Source: Daucus carota subsp. sativus (Eukaryota; Streptophyta; Magnoliopsida; Apiales; Apiaceae). From it: a stretch of DNA of 64,000 nucleotides. The position numbers and the translations under genes were made by a program. Every line of letters starts with the position of its first letter. The stretch's first letter is position 1. The stretch spans positions 40,174,689-40,238,688 of the forward strand of contig NC_030381.2 in the NCBI RefSeq assembly GCF_001625215.2. Direction: 5' to 3'. Under the pieces are notes generated by a model. It was not told the origin of the DNA. It saw nothing but the letters and a program-made list of their open reading frames with translations, and did no database searches. Positions 22,204-35,331 of the stretch are shown piece after piece.

Positions 22204-23479
22204 ATTGAAATGTCTTTTTTTTTTTTTTTGCAATTGAGAATAAATCTCACAAATAAGAATCGGCAATTCACCGTGATAATTCTTTCATTCAAGAAAGCTT
22301 ATTATCTAACCGTCGGACATGCAAGATGACCGGGGAAATTTAGACAATAAAACTTTAATGTCCGAAAAGAAAAACCCGTCTTCTTACAGGAATCCTGAAA
22401 ATAAAACAAAGGAAACAAGTAGAATATAAGTAGATATATATATAACAGATTATATATATTATAAAAATAAAATATATCCAATAATTAATTATTAATAAAA
22501 TCACGCGTATATGCATGCGTTAATCAAAATATTCACACAATTATGATAACTCATAATTGAGACAATTAAACTCTTAATTAAGGCACAATTAATAAAATAT
22601 TAATGCTCTTAATTAAGACACAATTAACGCCCTCAAATGAGGCACAATTAAAATCCTCAATTAGGAGGCACATTTACGCCCTCAATTATGAGGCACAATT
22701 AACGCCCTCAAATCAAGAGGCACAATTTACGCCAACAATTATGTGGCACAATTTACGCCTTTAATCAAGAGGCACTATTGACGTCCTCACTATGAGGCAC
22801 AATTTACGCCCTCAATTTACGCCTTCCATTCTGAAACCAGATCTGATCGTCGTAGAACTATCGTCGTCGTAACCGTCAGCCACCACCGCGCGCGAAGAGG
22901 ACGATGATATTGAATTCTAAGACTATCCGTTGACAGTTCTTCACGTTATCTTGAACCGTAAAATACTTTGCTCGAATTTTATCGAACGAGAAGAACTTAA
23001 AAATAATACCACAAACCACCGAATCAAATCGCCAAAAATAAAACAGAATGACAGTAACTCAGTACTCTGAGTACACAATCTTCACATCCCTGAACACCAC
23101 ACCATCATTCAATCACCCAACGCACACACGCACTCTAAACTCACACACCCATCTGCACCAATACACACACTGATACACACACGAAATACACACACAAACG
23201 CACAGTACACACACTCCACTGTATACACACTCATTCGCATATGCACACAGGCACGCAGCATCACACGGGAAAAAGAAGGAAGGAAACCGGAGAAGAAGAG
23301 GGAAAAGAGCGGAAACCGGCGGGACGGAGCGGTGAGCAACGGCGGCGGAAGAACAGAGGTGGAGAGATTGGGGAGAACTTGTGCTACGCTTGTCTATTTC
23401 GGTTTTTTTAGTTTATCTTAGTTGTACCAATGTTCTGTCTATTTGGGTTAAATTTTTTACTATATTGAAATGTCTTTTT
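22204..23479 (-). mobile_element. Retroposed unit with poly(A) and 16-bp target duplication
   Basis: The unit at 22220-23463 is flanked by perfect direct repeats ATTGAAATGTCTTTTT at 22204-22219 and 23464-23479. At the left the duplication runs into a T15 tract, so the inserted strand is the minus strand, ending in poly(A) next to an A-rich target. This is the classic product of LINE-type target-primed reverse transcription. Read 5' to 3' on the minus strand, the unit starts with a C/T-rich leader-like segment, then a GT-rich microsatellite-like stretch (about 23260-23110), a GC-richer part, and a GAGGCACAATT minisatellite. I recognise no reverse transcriptase, no polymerase III boxes and no known coding sequence. 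Confidence 0.75.
22550..22830. repeat. Minisatellite, about 30-bp unit
   Basis: Nine copies of a GAGGCACAATTTACGCCCTC-like unit (23-40 bp spacing, diverged) occur in tandem within the retroposed unit. The copies degrade towards the left. The array carries no stop-free frame of interest. Confidence 0.8.
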
Positions 23480-23560
23480 ATATATATTAATAGCATCAAC
23501 AAATTATGATATTTCAGTATCATGTTTTTTTCTGCAAAATTATGATACTCCTAAGACATA

Positions 23561-23793
23561 CTCCCTCCGTTCCTCTGGGTTTCATACGTTCACTATTTGG
23601 CACGTACTTTAATGCTTCAATAAAATATAATCCAATAACTTATTTTTATCTGAATGAAAATTTAAAAATTTAATAGTTAAATTTTATTCAGAAAAGAAAA
23701 TTTTCAAAAATAAGTTATAAAACTGTAATTTAGAGAATATTAAAATGCATGCCGTGCACCTTGCATATATAACTCAGGGGGACACGGAGCAAG
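23561..23793. mobile_element. Stowaway-like MITE
   Basis: The left end CTCCCTCCGTTCCTC is preceded by TA (23559-23560), and the right end GGGGGACACGGAGCAAG is followed by TA. Interior palindromic words around TTTTCATT/AATGAAAA occur. It is diverged from the near-identical copies elsewhere in the window. Confidence 0.6.
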
Positions 23794-23860
23794 TAGTAGT
23801 ACTAGCATGTTCATGAGTATTTAAACAACATTGCATTCATTAAGTTTAGCTCCTCTTAAT

Positions 23861-24385
23861 TGGGGTGAGTAAAACCGAACCAGAATCGAAGAATTGAACC
23901 AAACCGAAACATGCAAATTTGGTTCAGTTTAGTTCTAATTTTTTGGAAATTCGGTCAATCCAGTCTGAACCGAAAAAATTCGTTTTGATCTGTTTCTTAA
24001 AAAAAATATTTCGGTCAGACCGAATAGCCTAAACAATATATAACATTAATTTATATTTATATTATATATGTTCAATATATATCTCATAAGCAATAATTAT
24101 AATATTTATTTTGAAAATTTAATTATATCTATCTTTCGTGAAATGGCGGTGATTAATTAATATTAATTTATTTAATAAATTATATATTTTAGCTTTATTT
24201 ATAATATAACTTTTATTTTTTTAAAAAAATTGATTCCTTTGAGCCAGAAAGAGACCGAACCCAATTATTTCGGTTTGGTCCATAAAAAATGCGGTCTGGA
24301 GTGTGAAAAATGGAATCAAAATTCGATTTTCGGTTTATTCAGTCCTGTCTAGTTTTGGACCAAACCGACCGAATGCTCGCCCTTA
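23861..24385. mobile_element. CGGTT-rich hAT-like MITE (diverged copy)
   Basis: It starts TGGGGTGAGTAAAACCG and ends GAATGCTCGCCCTTA, an imperfect inverted repeat matching the termini of the copies at 51037 and 55965. The interior is rich in ACCGAA / TTCGGT words. The flanking 8-bp duplication is no longer recognisable. Confidence 0.55.
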
Positions 24386-25585
24386 CTTATCACTAAATCA
24401 TCCAGGAACCCCCAAGCATCGAGGCCCAGCTCAAATCATTGTACTTGACAATATCATACTATCAAAACCTAGAAATAGGGAATTATACGAGTCGGGTCAA
24501 GTATATTAAAAAATTATAGCAATTCAATCTAGTTAAATCTAGTGAGAACCGATATGAATGAGAGATCTAATCCTAACCACTCATTTAAAAGTCTCATCTA
24601 CATCCATCACCACTCATTATTTTTACCCACATCCTCATCACCTACAATCATCTTCATCCTATTCTGCCCATCACCTCCGGCAAACTAGAAATCAAAAATC
24701 ACCAGAAGTAAAACACCACGCCACCACCTATTCCGGACATCGCACTGCCCACCACCGCATGAAAATCACCACATTCTTGCAGAAATCACCAAATCTCTGT
24801 AAAAAAATACCACAATCAAACAAAATCCGCCACAACCAACATTAATCATCACACCCGTCTCCACCACCACCACCATCTTCACACCACCACTGTCATCTAC
24901 ACACCACCGCCACCACATAATCACCGGTCGAGAGTCAAATTGACCAAAAATCAATAAAAATGAACAAAAACCAACAGAAAATCACCTGTTGTGCAGAAAG
25001 AAAATATCACCATTTTTTATGATTTTTTTATGATTGTGTTATATGTTGTTGTTTGTATATGTGTGGAGGTAAACACACCCCTCCCCCCAACCCACACACA
25101 TATATATATATATATATAGAGTGTGTGTGTGCGACACGCGTGCGCGGCTTACTCTAATACAAATTACTGTATACAAACTTAAATGCGAACTAATATTTTA
25201 AAAGTATGGAGAGGTTTATGGGTCCAAGAATGGACCCCGAGATGGGGCTTGACAAGGCCTAAGTGGGGCCTAGTGGACGGGGTGAGCCTTAGTGAGAAGG
25301 GGGTGGGATAAAGTATTGGCTCTTGAGCTTGTCTGGAGTCCTCTAGATTTGTCCGAAGCCCTAGTATGGCTTTAGTTGACCCAAGGTGGATTGAATGGGG
25401 TCGGGAGTGTATCCCGGGAGTTATGACATCTAGAGGATGGATAATGACATCTAGAGGGAGGTGATGTCATAAAGATCTATCTTCTCTTGGTTCATATTTA
25501 TGATTCGTATTTAGGAATTTGTATTTTATCATCTTATGTATATAAATATATATTTAAATTTTTTTATTAGGAAATAATCATTAAT
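24386..25585. other. Low-complexity intergenic and distal RPL40 upstream
   Basis: Contains a CAC/CAT-rich low-complexity stretch (about 24590-24930), a small (TA)n/(TG)n tract at 25100-25130, and a G-rich segment at 25220-25460 with a repeated GACATCTAGAGG. No gene is supported. Confidence 0.55.
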
Positions 25586-25648
25586 ATGACCCTGCGGAGC
25601 AGCGGGCACATATACCACCCCAAAATAGCATATCCCAATTATAAGAAA

Positions 25649-25775
25649 GCCCATAGACGCCAAAATTGCGGAATTTTCAGTGGACCTAATTTGATGTCTG
25701 CATGGGCGACGGAGGAGAGTAAAAGCCCACTTAAACAGCCCAACAAGAAAAAGCCCGTAAATGCCAAAACCCTAA
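25649..25775 (+). promoter_or_regulatory. Telo-box and site II elements of the RPL40 promoter
   Basis: Three reverse-orientation site II cores (GCCCA at 25649, 25725 and 25738) precede a telo-box AAACCCTAA at 25767-25775, about 90 bp before the ATG. This pairing is characteristic of plant ribosomal protein promoters and is linked to expression in dividing cells. Confidence 0.65.
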
Positions 25776-27365
<1,590 letters not shown>

Positions 27366-28353
27366 ACAAAATGTCAAGTTTCTGCCATCTCCTTTTGGTC
27401 GGAAAGTTTTTCTGTTAAAGTGAATTTATTTAGTCTTAAGAGCCATTTTTCAGCAGTAATTTTCAATGTTTTGTCTCTGAGACATCTTGGCTGTTCAACA
27501 GTTTATTCACTGTGCTTGAATGTGTTTTTCTAAATATGCTTTTATATTGTGATATTCTATGTGCATTAGTTTGATATCTATATATGCATGCTCCGACCAC
27601 AAAAGCCAAGCTCATGCTAAGTTCTTTTGAAGCCATTTGAATGATAAGTGGATCTTTTCAAGTGCCATCTGTCTGATTAAATAAATATGTTTGTTTTTTT
27701 TCAAAACTTTGATGTATAACATACAGTTTCTGGCCGTTGATGAATTTCTAGCAATCAGGATGATAACAAAAATTTAATACAATTCAGCGTTTTTGAAATG
27801 TTGGAACCTGTCTGGCAGTTAAAAAACATTTAACCCTGTAGTCTGACATGATTTGATAATCAAATAATCCTGTTACGATTTCACCCGAATTGGTTGGGGA
27901 ATGATCCAATGGGGAATGATCTAATCCTGACCGCCCGCTTGGGCACAAGCCACTATGTGAACAATGTTTTTAAAATTTTAAAATGCTGTGAATTTATACC
28001 AATCCGACATGGCTTTATAGTCAAACAATTCTTCACGATTTCACCCGAACTAGGGAATGACCTGAAAAAAATTTATTTATTTATTTTCAGGAAATGACCT
28101 AAAAATTTGAAATGCCGTGAAGTGGCGTGAACCCTGTAAAATAATAGAATATGAAATTGATATCTTCACGACACATGGAGCTGTAAAATTACTTGTCGTG
28201 TGGGTACAATATACTTGAGCATCGGTAATGCTCGTTGAGGCATCCATATTCTTTCAAGATTAGCTAGCCACAAAACAACAAATTCTTCTCCATATCTTAT
28301 CTTCTCCTTGATATTAAGGTGAAATAACTCTCTTCCTCTAGATTATATTCTCC
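27366..28353. other. RPL40 3' region and intergenic
   Basis: Contains the RPL40 3' UTR. At about 27875-28140 there are two imperfect copies of a block containing ACGATTTCACCCGAA and GGGAATGA(T/C)C, with GCCGTGAA words. These look like remnants of a small repeat. No gene is seen. Confidence 0.5.
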
Positions 28354-28907
28354 ATGGATACTTTGCCAAGCTCAGTATCTTCCTTACAAGTCCCAAATTA
28401 TACCCTAGCCCATAGAAAATCCAGTGATTTCTCCCGCTTCAAGCCACCCCAGGGTACATCTCATCAGAACCTTAATATTTCCAACTCTTTTGTCCCAATA
28501 AACAAACCACCTTCTTTTTCCCAAAAGCCCATATCCAAACCATCCAAGAACACTTCTCATTTCATTCAATTAGCTCAGTCATCATCAACCCCCAAACAGG
28601 CTCCACTTGTTCATCGAAACGCGGCCACAGGCTGAGCTTAGTGGAGATAGACGTGAAAAGGTTCTTGAAACTCCTTGGTAATAAGCAGCTTCAGGGATTC
28701 TTGACGGATGCTCATGTGAAGCAAAGCGAAAAAGGGAAGGTAGTGAAAGAGATCGCGGAAAAAGGAAAATTTCATAAGCATTTGGTTGTGCTGATCAGGA
28801 TGTTAGTCGACAAGACTAAGCTTGGAATGGTGCCTCAAGTTTTAGTGGAATTTCAAAGACTTTTTGAGGAGTTAAGAGGGACAGATAGGTTTTTAGTTCC
28901 CCTCTAA
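28354..28907 (+). pseudogene. ATPD: Truncated chloroplast ATP synthase delta-like (OSCP) gene
   Basis: The first frame (28354-28632) encodes a Ser/Thr-rich, acid-poor N-terminus that looks like a chloroplast transit peptide and ends HRNAATG, where a stop follows. After a shift to another frame, 28632-28907 encodes a helix-rich stretch with VKRFLKLLGN, EKGKVVKEIAEKGKF, HLVVLIRMLVDK and VEFQRLFEEL, which I recognise as the N-terminal helical domain of the delta/OSCP family. Between the two, the residues that normally precede the VKRF helix are missing, which suggests an internal deletion of some tens of bases that also changed the frame. The C-terminal half, about 100 aa in intact proteins, is absent. 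No splice sites could repair the joint. An intact protein would sit on CF1 and link it to the peripheral stalk. The family call is by memory of the pattern. Confidence 0.6.
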
Positions 28908-30028
28908 ATACGATCATTACCCATGATAAAAGGTATCGATTTATTTTGTCAATTGATTTGCATTGGCAAGTTATTTGTACTGCAAATCACATTTTCATTT
29001 CTTGTAATGTATGTTGTTAACAATACAAAACTGTTAATGCGCGAGAAGGATGTAATTAACATCCCACTATTTGAATCCTTTACGAGGACAACATGTATAC
29101 CAATTTGTTACTACTTTTGTATTGAACTGTGGCGGGTTTTTGGTCCATTATTCATTTGCTTAGATGTTTAGATGTTATATAGGACTTGGTCTAGGGACGG
29201 AGTTAGGCTGGGGCAGTGGGGTACTTGCCTAGTGTTTATAAGTTTGTATCAGAAATGTTTTATCAAGTGATGTCTCGCCCTATGGTCGGAGCATCGGTTT
29301 GGGTTGTGGTAACCAGGATTTGTTCTTTTGTCTAAAAAATTTACCCCCCACCGTAGTAAACCTGGCTCCTTCCCTGACTTGTTTTTTGCTAGGAGTGTAA
29401 TTCGCGTTGAGGAGTAGGGGAGTTCTTTTGGCTGTAAAGCTGGGAACAAAGTAGTCGATGTAGATTTTTTTAACTAGATCCCGGGCTTCTAAAACGTTTT
29501 TATGATAAAGTTGAAGCTGTAGATTCAGCAACTCAGAATTTTTGATGAATTTCTACTTGCAGAGTCTGATATATAGTTGAAGGCCGGGGAGAGCAAAGAA
29601 CTGATAGTGCTGCAACATTCACCCTAAAACATTACTAGTATTATTTACCCTCCACAAGTGAATTTATTTAGCAGTCTCATTTAAAAATGTTACTGCATAT
29701 TCAGAATTTTGGATGTTAAGATTATTTTATCATTTGTCTCATATATTATGCATTAACTCTGCATGCATATGATAAATGTTCAACATTGAACATGGCAAAT
29801 AATCTTTTTTCAGCAAAACAAATCCTGATATTAATGGGGATATTATCAGAAAAAGACTAATAATATAATACTGTTTGTAAAAAATTTAGGTAGTCGCTCT
29901 TTTTTTTTCTTTTGCTTAGCAGCTGCCGGGGCTTTCACCAGAGGACAGCCCAAAACTTTTATTTCCTTTGTGTTTTCTTCCTTCTTTCAGTAAAACTTCT
30001 TTTAAAGTTTTAATTTCCTTAAATATCT
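28908..30028. other. Intergenic, no gene recognised
   Basis: Short frames at 28923-29171 and 29249-29531 show no domain. The sequence is moderately AT-rich and unremarkable. Confidence 0.5.
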
Positions 30029-30030
30029 TA

Positions 30031-30280
30031 CTCTCTCCGTCCCATTTAATTCTATACGTTTCTTTTTAACTGCTCGACACGCATCTCAATACTCTTATAA
30101 AATATAGTTCCGTAACTTATTTTTGAGATTTTCTTTTTCTATATAAAAATATAACATCCAAACTTTTATTCAGAAAAAAAAAATTTAAAAATATATTGCA
30201 CAACTACACTTTGCAGGAGCATTAAAGTCCGTGCCGCGTCCCCGTCCCCCAATGTATACAACTCAGGGGGACGGAGGGAG
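30031..30280. mobile_element. Stowaway-like MITE (copy 1 of a near-identical set)
   Basis: 250 bp with ends CTCTCTCCGTCCC and GGGGGACGGAGGGAG, and TA on both sides (30029-30030 and 30281-30282). The body (CGACACGCAT, ATAGTTCCGTAACTTATTTT, AGCATTAAAGTCCGTGCCGC) is nearly identical to 38113-38363 and to the copy entering the right edge at 63762. This suggests recent amplification. Confidence 0.85.
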
Positions 30281-30282
30281 TA

Positions 30283-30953
30283 CTTGTTAGGTAAGATTGG
30301 TCTGTTTTTTTTTTAAGTTTTGCATTAATTTGATCCGAATGCCTTTTTCAATTTGGCATTCTTGTTTTTAGATCTCAATTGCACAACTGATTTTTTGTTG
30401 TTTCAATTTTAAGGAGCAACAATGTTTTAAGTCATTGTCTTTATCAAATTTTATTAATATTTTTTTATACTAGTAGATAGTTGGTGTGAAGCACGGATCT
30501 ACTTGAATTTGTAATAGTGATATAATTCAACACTATAATTATCTTATAATTTATATTTTATATTCTATATTTATACTAGTAAATAGTTTATGTGAAACAC
30601 TGTATCATTTATATTTTATATCTATTAAAATACTATATATATTATTATCTAATTTTAATTGTATAAGATATAATGTATGTAATTTGTAATAATGATAATT
30701 CAACACTACAACCAAGACGAAATATAATAAATAAGTATGATATAGTAATCGACAGATTAAAGAATAGGTACATACGTAGATAGATCATTTAGACTAAAGC
30801 AATCATATGATCACTGAAATAAGTTCATTAATATATATATTTAGGTTTGAATGAAAAATAAAGTTTGTCTGTCAAGTTAGTATTCAGTGTGTGTGGATTC
30901 CAATATCAGCATCTGATAACTCACATTTTAAATTATTATTTCTGCTATATTTT
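30283..30953. other. AT-rich intergenic, possible Helitron remnant
   Basis: At 30469-30500, and in diverged form at 30575-30600, the sequence ACTAGTAGATAG..GTGTGAAGCACGG resembles the reverse complement of a degraded Helitron 3' end. No matching 5' end is clear. No gene is seen. Confidence 0.3.
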
Positions 30954-31201
30954 GGGGCCGTTTGGGTGAACTTAAAATAAGTGCTTCTTACCTAAAATAA
31001 AAAAGTGAAATAAAAGTTAGAAGTTAGTTAAGACTTATAATTGATTAAAGTGTTTGGAAAAAAAGTAGAAGTCATGAAACAAAAGTTAGGATTCCTAATT
31101 TTTTATAAGTACTTCTCAACTTTTTACACAAACGGTACGAATAAGTGTTTCTAATTTATAAGTCGAGAAGTGGGGCTTAAGAGCCCCACCCAAACACCCA
31201 C
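30954..31201. mobile_element. GTTTGG-type MITE copy
   Basis: The ends GGGGCCGTTTGGGTG and CACCCAAACACCCAC form an inverted repeat. The inner blocks are shared with 18228-18452 and 42791-43033, including TTTACACAAACGGTACGAAT. It is the best preserved of the three copies. Confidence 0.6.
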
Positions 31202-31465
31202 TTTATGTCTCAAAATCTAACAAATTCAACACGATTACTAAATTATAATAATTAAACATAGTTCGCAGTCCAGTCAATATTTTTGATTATCCATGAATTA
31301 ACTTTTTATAAAAACTATGATTTAAAATTTGTTAAGAAAGTAAAAAAAACTAGAAATATTAATACACCTTAATTTAATAAGAATATTTACAAATAAGTGA
31401 TAAAGAATTGTATTATTTTTATTATTCATTTACAACATAAAATAAAAATATATTGTAAAAAGTTA

Positions 31466-31723
31466 CTCCCTCCGTCCCAAATTAACTGTCCAGTTTGAAT
31501 TTTTAATGGTCAATTTGACCCAACTTTGACTGAAAGTTAAAAATTATTCTTTTATAATTTTACAAAATTGAAAAATATATTCTAAAATAGATTTGATAAT
31601 CTTTTCAATGATATATATTTCATAATTTTATTCAATTATTTAATATACATATTTTTCAGTCAAAATTGAGTCAAATTGACCATCAAAAAGTCAAACTGGA
31701 CAGTTAATTTGGGACGGAGGGAG
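31466..31723. mobile_element. Stowaway-like MITE with extended palindrome
   Basis: Inverted ends of more than 30 bp, beginning CTCCCTCCGTCCCAAATTAA and mirrored at the right end (TTAATTTGGGACGGAGGGAG), with TA at both flanks (31464-31465 and 31724-31725). GGTCAATTTGACC-type words continue the fold inward, so the 258-bp element can form a long hairpin. Confidence 0.85.
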
Positions 31724-32000
31724 TAACTCTCTAAAATAATAATCAGTCAGTTGTTAATATCTAATCAAAAACTCCATACATGATAATAAAATATCTCGTA
31801 AATAAAAAATAGGCATCCAACGATTATAAACCACCAATAAAATGATGTCCAAAAATAAATTATTTACGATATTTTATATACTCGTATGTGTTGCGGGTTT
31901 AAGAATTAAGAGTAATAACATTAAGGTGGAAACATTAAAAATTTCATCCCCACAATCATATATTCTTTATTTGAGTCTTTTATTTATATATTCACATTAA

Positions 32001-32444
32001 GGGGTCGTTTGGTTCGAGGTTTCCTGATATCAGGTATGGGTTTTATTCATTCCAAACCCATACATGATTTTTGGTTAAAAAATTTCTTTTATCAAACTCA
32101 TTCCTCAAATCCACAATATGAGATTTTCATACCCAAGGAAGGAGGTGGGTATGAAACATAGGTTTTAGGAATGAAGTTTTTTTCTTTTATTTTCATTACT
32201 ATTTATATCATTTCATGTAAATCATTAATACAAAATAAAATTAAGGACTCAAAGATATATATAAATATTAATTTGATGATATTTTAAATTAATTGCAATT
32301 AATAACTCATAATATTATAATTTAACCATATTCATTCCACCACTCAACCAAACACCTGATATCAGAAATGATATCTCAAACCCATACCAGTTTAACTCGA
32401 TTCCTCATTCCAACCCCATGCCCCCTCTCCAACCAAAGGACCCC
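32001..32444. mobile_element. Tourist-like (PIF/Harbinger) MITE
   Basis: The ends GGGGTCGTTTGGTT and AACCAAAGGACCCC are inverted repeats. TAA is duplicated on both sides (31998-32000 and 32445-32447). The interior contains CTGATATCAG and ATACCCA/TGGGTAT-type words in both orientations. A 3-bp TAA duplication is diagnostic of PIF/Harbinger-related MITEs. It lies about 400 bp upstream of the PPR gene. Confidence 0.75.
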
Positions 32445-32609
32445 TAAAACAAAACCTTTTAATCCGTTTATTTGTATAAATTTGTTAAAAACTTATTTGA
32501 AATGCTAATGAAATTATTTATCTAACATATCTAATAATAATATATTAAAAAAACACATGCATTAATTTCTTGAAAATAAATTTAAATTTAATTAATGCAT
32601 GCAATTTTG

Positions 32610-32618
<9 letters not shown>

Positions 32619-32663
<45 letters not shown>
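32619..32663. repeat. (AT)n microsatellite
   Basis: A run of alternating T and A, about 22 units, flanked by a TTTAAATTTAA palindromic context. It lies about 190 bp upstream of the PPR start codon. Confidence 0.9.
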
Positions 32664-32666
<3 letters not shown>

Positions 32667-32853
32667 AATTAAATTTAAATATATTAAAACATATGTAACA
32701 AATAAATCAATAAATATTGGAACCGGTGGGAGAATATGTATACAAGAAACTTGCCATATAAATTACAGTATATTACTAAATTATTTTGTTGGATCTTATA
32801 TGACGAGATAAACAAGACAATAAGGTTGATGATTAAGAGTGTTAATATCTGTT

Positions 32854-34465
32854 ATGAACCAACTGAGACAGATCCACGCCAATACTCTTAGAAATGGCAC
32901 AGATTTTACCAAATTTCTGATAAACAAGCTTCTTGAATTTCCAGACTTTGTCTATGCACACAAACTGTTTGATTTTATTCCTCACCGTACTGTCTTTCTG
33001 TACAACAAGTTTATTCAAGCTTATTCTATTCATGGCCCTTACAATCAATGCTTGTATCTCTACACTCAAATGTGCCTTGGACGTTGCACTCCCAATGAGT
33101 ATTCTTACACCTTCCTCTTTGCGGCATGCGCTTCGCTCTCCGCTCCACACCAGGGGAAAATGCTGCATTCTCGTTTTCTCAAGTCGGGTTTTGTATATGA
33201 TGTTTTTGCTTTAACTTCCCTTATTGATATGTATGCCAAGTTGGGCTTGTTGGGATTGGCTCGACAGCTGTTTAATGAGATGGGAATCAAAGATGTACCC
33301 ACCTGGAATTCTTTAGTTGCTGGGTATGCGAGAAGTGGGAACATGGAAGCAGCGTCGGAGTTGTTTGCAGCAATGCCTGCTCGCAATGTGGTTTCTTGGA
33401 CTGCGATGATATCTGGGTATTCGCAGAATGGAAGATATAGAAATGCGCTAGCTTTGTTTTTGGAAATGGAGAAGATGAGAGATGTTAAGCCGAATGCAGT
33501 CACTGTAGCTAGTGTTCTTCCAGCCTGCGCGAATCTTGGTGCATTAGGGGTTGGCCAGAGAATTGAAGAGTATGCAAAAGCTGAGGGGTATTTGAAAAAC
33601 ATTTTTGTTTGCAATGGTATACTGGAATTGTATGCAAGATGTGGTAGTATCGATAGAGCAAAACGGATGTTTGATGAGATTGGTAGGAAGCGAAATTTGT
33701 GTTCTTGGAACACGTTGATCATGGGTTTAGCTGTCCATGGAAAGTGTAGCGAGGCCCTTGACTATTTTAACCAGATGCAAGTAAGTTGTCTTCTGAAATG
33801 TTTTAGCAAATAACTATATGTGATTTTGACTTGACTGAAATCTCAATTTTTGTATTAATTTGTTAAAACAGAGAGAAGGGGTTGCACCAGATGATATCAC
33901 ATTCGTAGGCACTCTTTTAGCATGTACACATGGAGGGATGGTTCAGAAAGGCCGTGAATTTTTTAGATGTATGGAGCAGAAGTTTCATATTATGCCCAAG
34001 CTAGAGCACTACGGATGTATGGTTGATCTACTAGGTCGAGCTGGACTACTGCAAGAAGCTTATAATCTTATAGAAAGTATGCCATGGAAGCCAGATTCTG
34101 TGATATGGGGAACTTTACTAGGTGCATGCAGTTTTCATGGGAATGTTGAGATGGCTGAGAAAGCAGCCGAGTCTCTGTTTGAGCTTGAGCCATGGAACCC
34201 AGGAAACTATGTAATTCTATCAAATATATATGCTAATGCAGGGCGATGGGATGGTGTCGCAAAGGTTAGAAAGTTGATGAAGGGCAGCCGAATTATGAAA
34301 ACCGCTGGACATAGTTTCATTGAAGAGGGAGGACAAGTTCATCAATTCATTGTAGAAGATAAATCACATCCAAAATCTGATGAGATATATTCTGTACTCG
34401 GTGAAGTTTCAACAAGGATGAAGCTTAATATTACAGATGACTTGGATTTCATGTTCGAAGAATAA
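32854..34465 (+). CDS. Pentatricopeptide repeat protein, PLS class, E subgroup
   Basis: Two exons, 32854-33780 and 33872-34465, joined in phase 0 by a GT-AG intron, encode 506 aa. I chose the ATG at 32854 (MNQLRQIHANTLRNG); the frame is open a few codons further, but only with a non-ATG start. The protein opens with the QIHA-type motif of this class, has tandem PPR motifs from about residue 30 to 400 (for example KDVPTWNSLVAGYARSGNM, NVVSWTAMISGYSQNG), and ends in E and E+-like motifs (GNYVILSNIYANAGRWDGV, then a SHPKSDEIY box). No DYW deaminase domain follows. Proteins of this class bind organellar RNA one base per repeat and usually specify C-to-U editing sites in mitochondria or chloroplasts. 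The layout resembles Arabidopsis At5g08510 as I remember it. The target RNA is unknown, and no clear targeting peptide is visible. Confidence 0.88.
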
Positions 34466-35331
34466 TGAATACGGGGCATTACATTATTTTAACTATTATG
34501 TCAAAGTTCTGATGAGTTAACTCTTTTGATATATTAAAGGTTACAAGTCCTTGCTTCTGATTCTCAAATATCTACTTAATATTTTCAAGAGCCAAGGCAT
34601 ACATGGTTGGCTTATTCCTGAACTGTCGACATCTTTGCTATCCGTAGATTCAAGTCAAGGTACTAGTTATGCTTTTCTGTGTTTTATGGAAGTAATTAAT
34701 ACCTCAATATGTAATGGCATCCAGGAGTATGTAATCTTCATTCTTCAAAATGTATGAGCCAAATGAAGTACGCAAGCTAGTGAGTGGCAAAGGTTTATAT
34801 GGTATTCATATGAATCATGATAGTATATACAATCAATTGTACAGTTTTACTCTTCACTCTTCATATTGTGCGCTATTATGATTCATGTGCAAGCATATCA
34901 TAGTGCCAGGTAGAGCCTCGATGCCCTAGGCTATATCCCCCGGTACCTTTGACATGACTAATCGACAAATCCTGAGTAGATGTATTAATAAGTCTTCTTA
35001 TTATAATTTAAACGTATTTAAGCATAATAAATCCTTTTATGCTTATCTAATAAGAGGTTCATGGGATAAACTCGGAAGTTCTATAGCATCTACAGTCGAA
35101 GATTATGATAACCTACTCTCTCAGGTCACTGAGTACTGCAGCATGACTTTATTGCTAAATATGAAAGTTCATGACCTTAGTTAATCAGATAATCAGAATT
35201 TATAACTGGATAAGTGAGTAGTTTCAGATTAAACGGCTTTGAAGTTTGAACATCAATACTTTGTTATTGATAAACAAACATGTCCAGGCATTACAAATCA
35301 TAAATATTTTATACATATTAATATTACCAAT
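34466..35331. other. Between the convergent PPR and KIC genes
   Basis: Contains the 3' UTRs of the two genes, which point towards each other. Small frames here have no domain. No repeat boundary is obvious. Confidence 0.5.

Noticed and set aside
22550-22830. CRISPR-like array
   Set aside because: The repeats are diverged, contiguous and without unique spacers, and the DNA is a plant chromosome. It is a minisatellite.
23109-23339. 76-codon Cys/Val-rich minus-strand frame in the retroposed unit
   Set aside because: It arises from the GT-rich stretch and has no homologue that I recognise.
33105-33722. 205-codon minus-strand frame
   Set aside because: Antisense shadow of the PPR exon; the plus-strand PPR motifs are clear.
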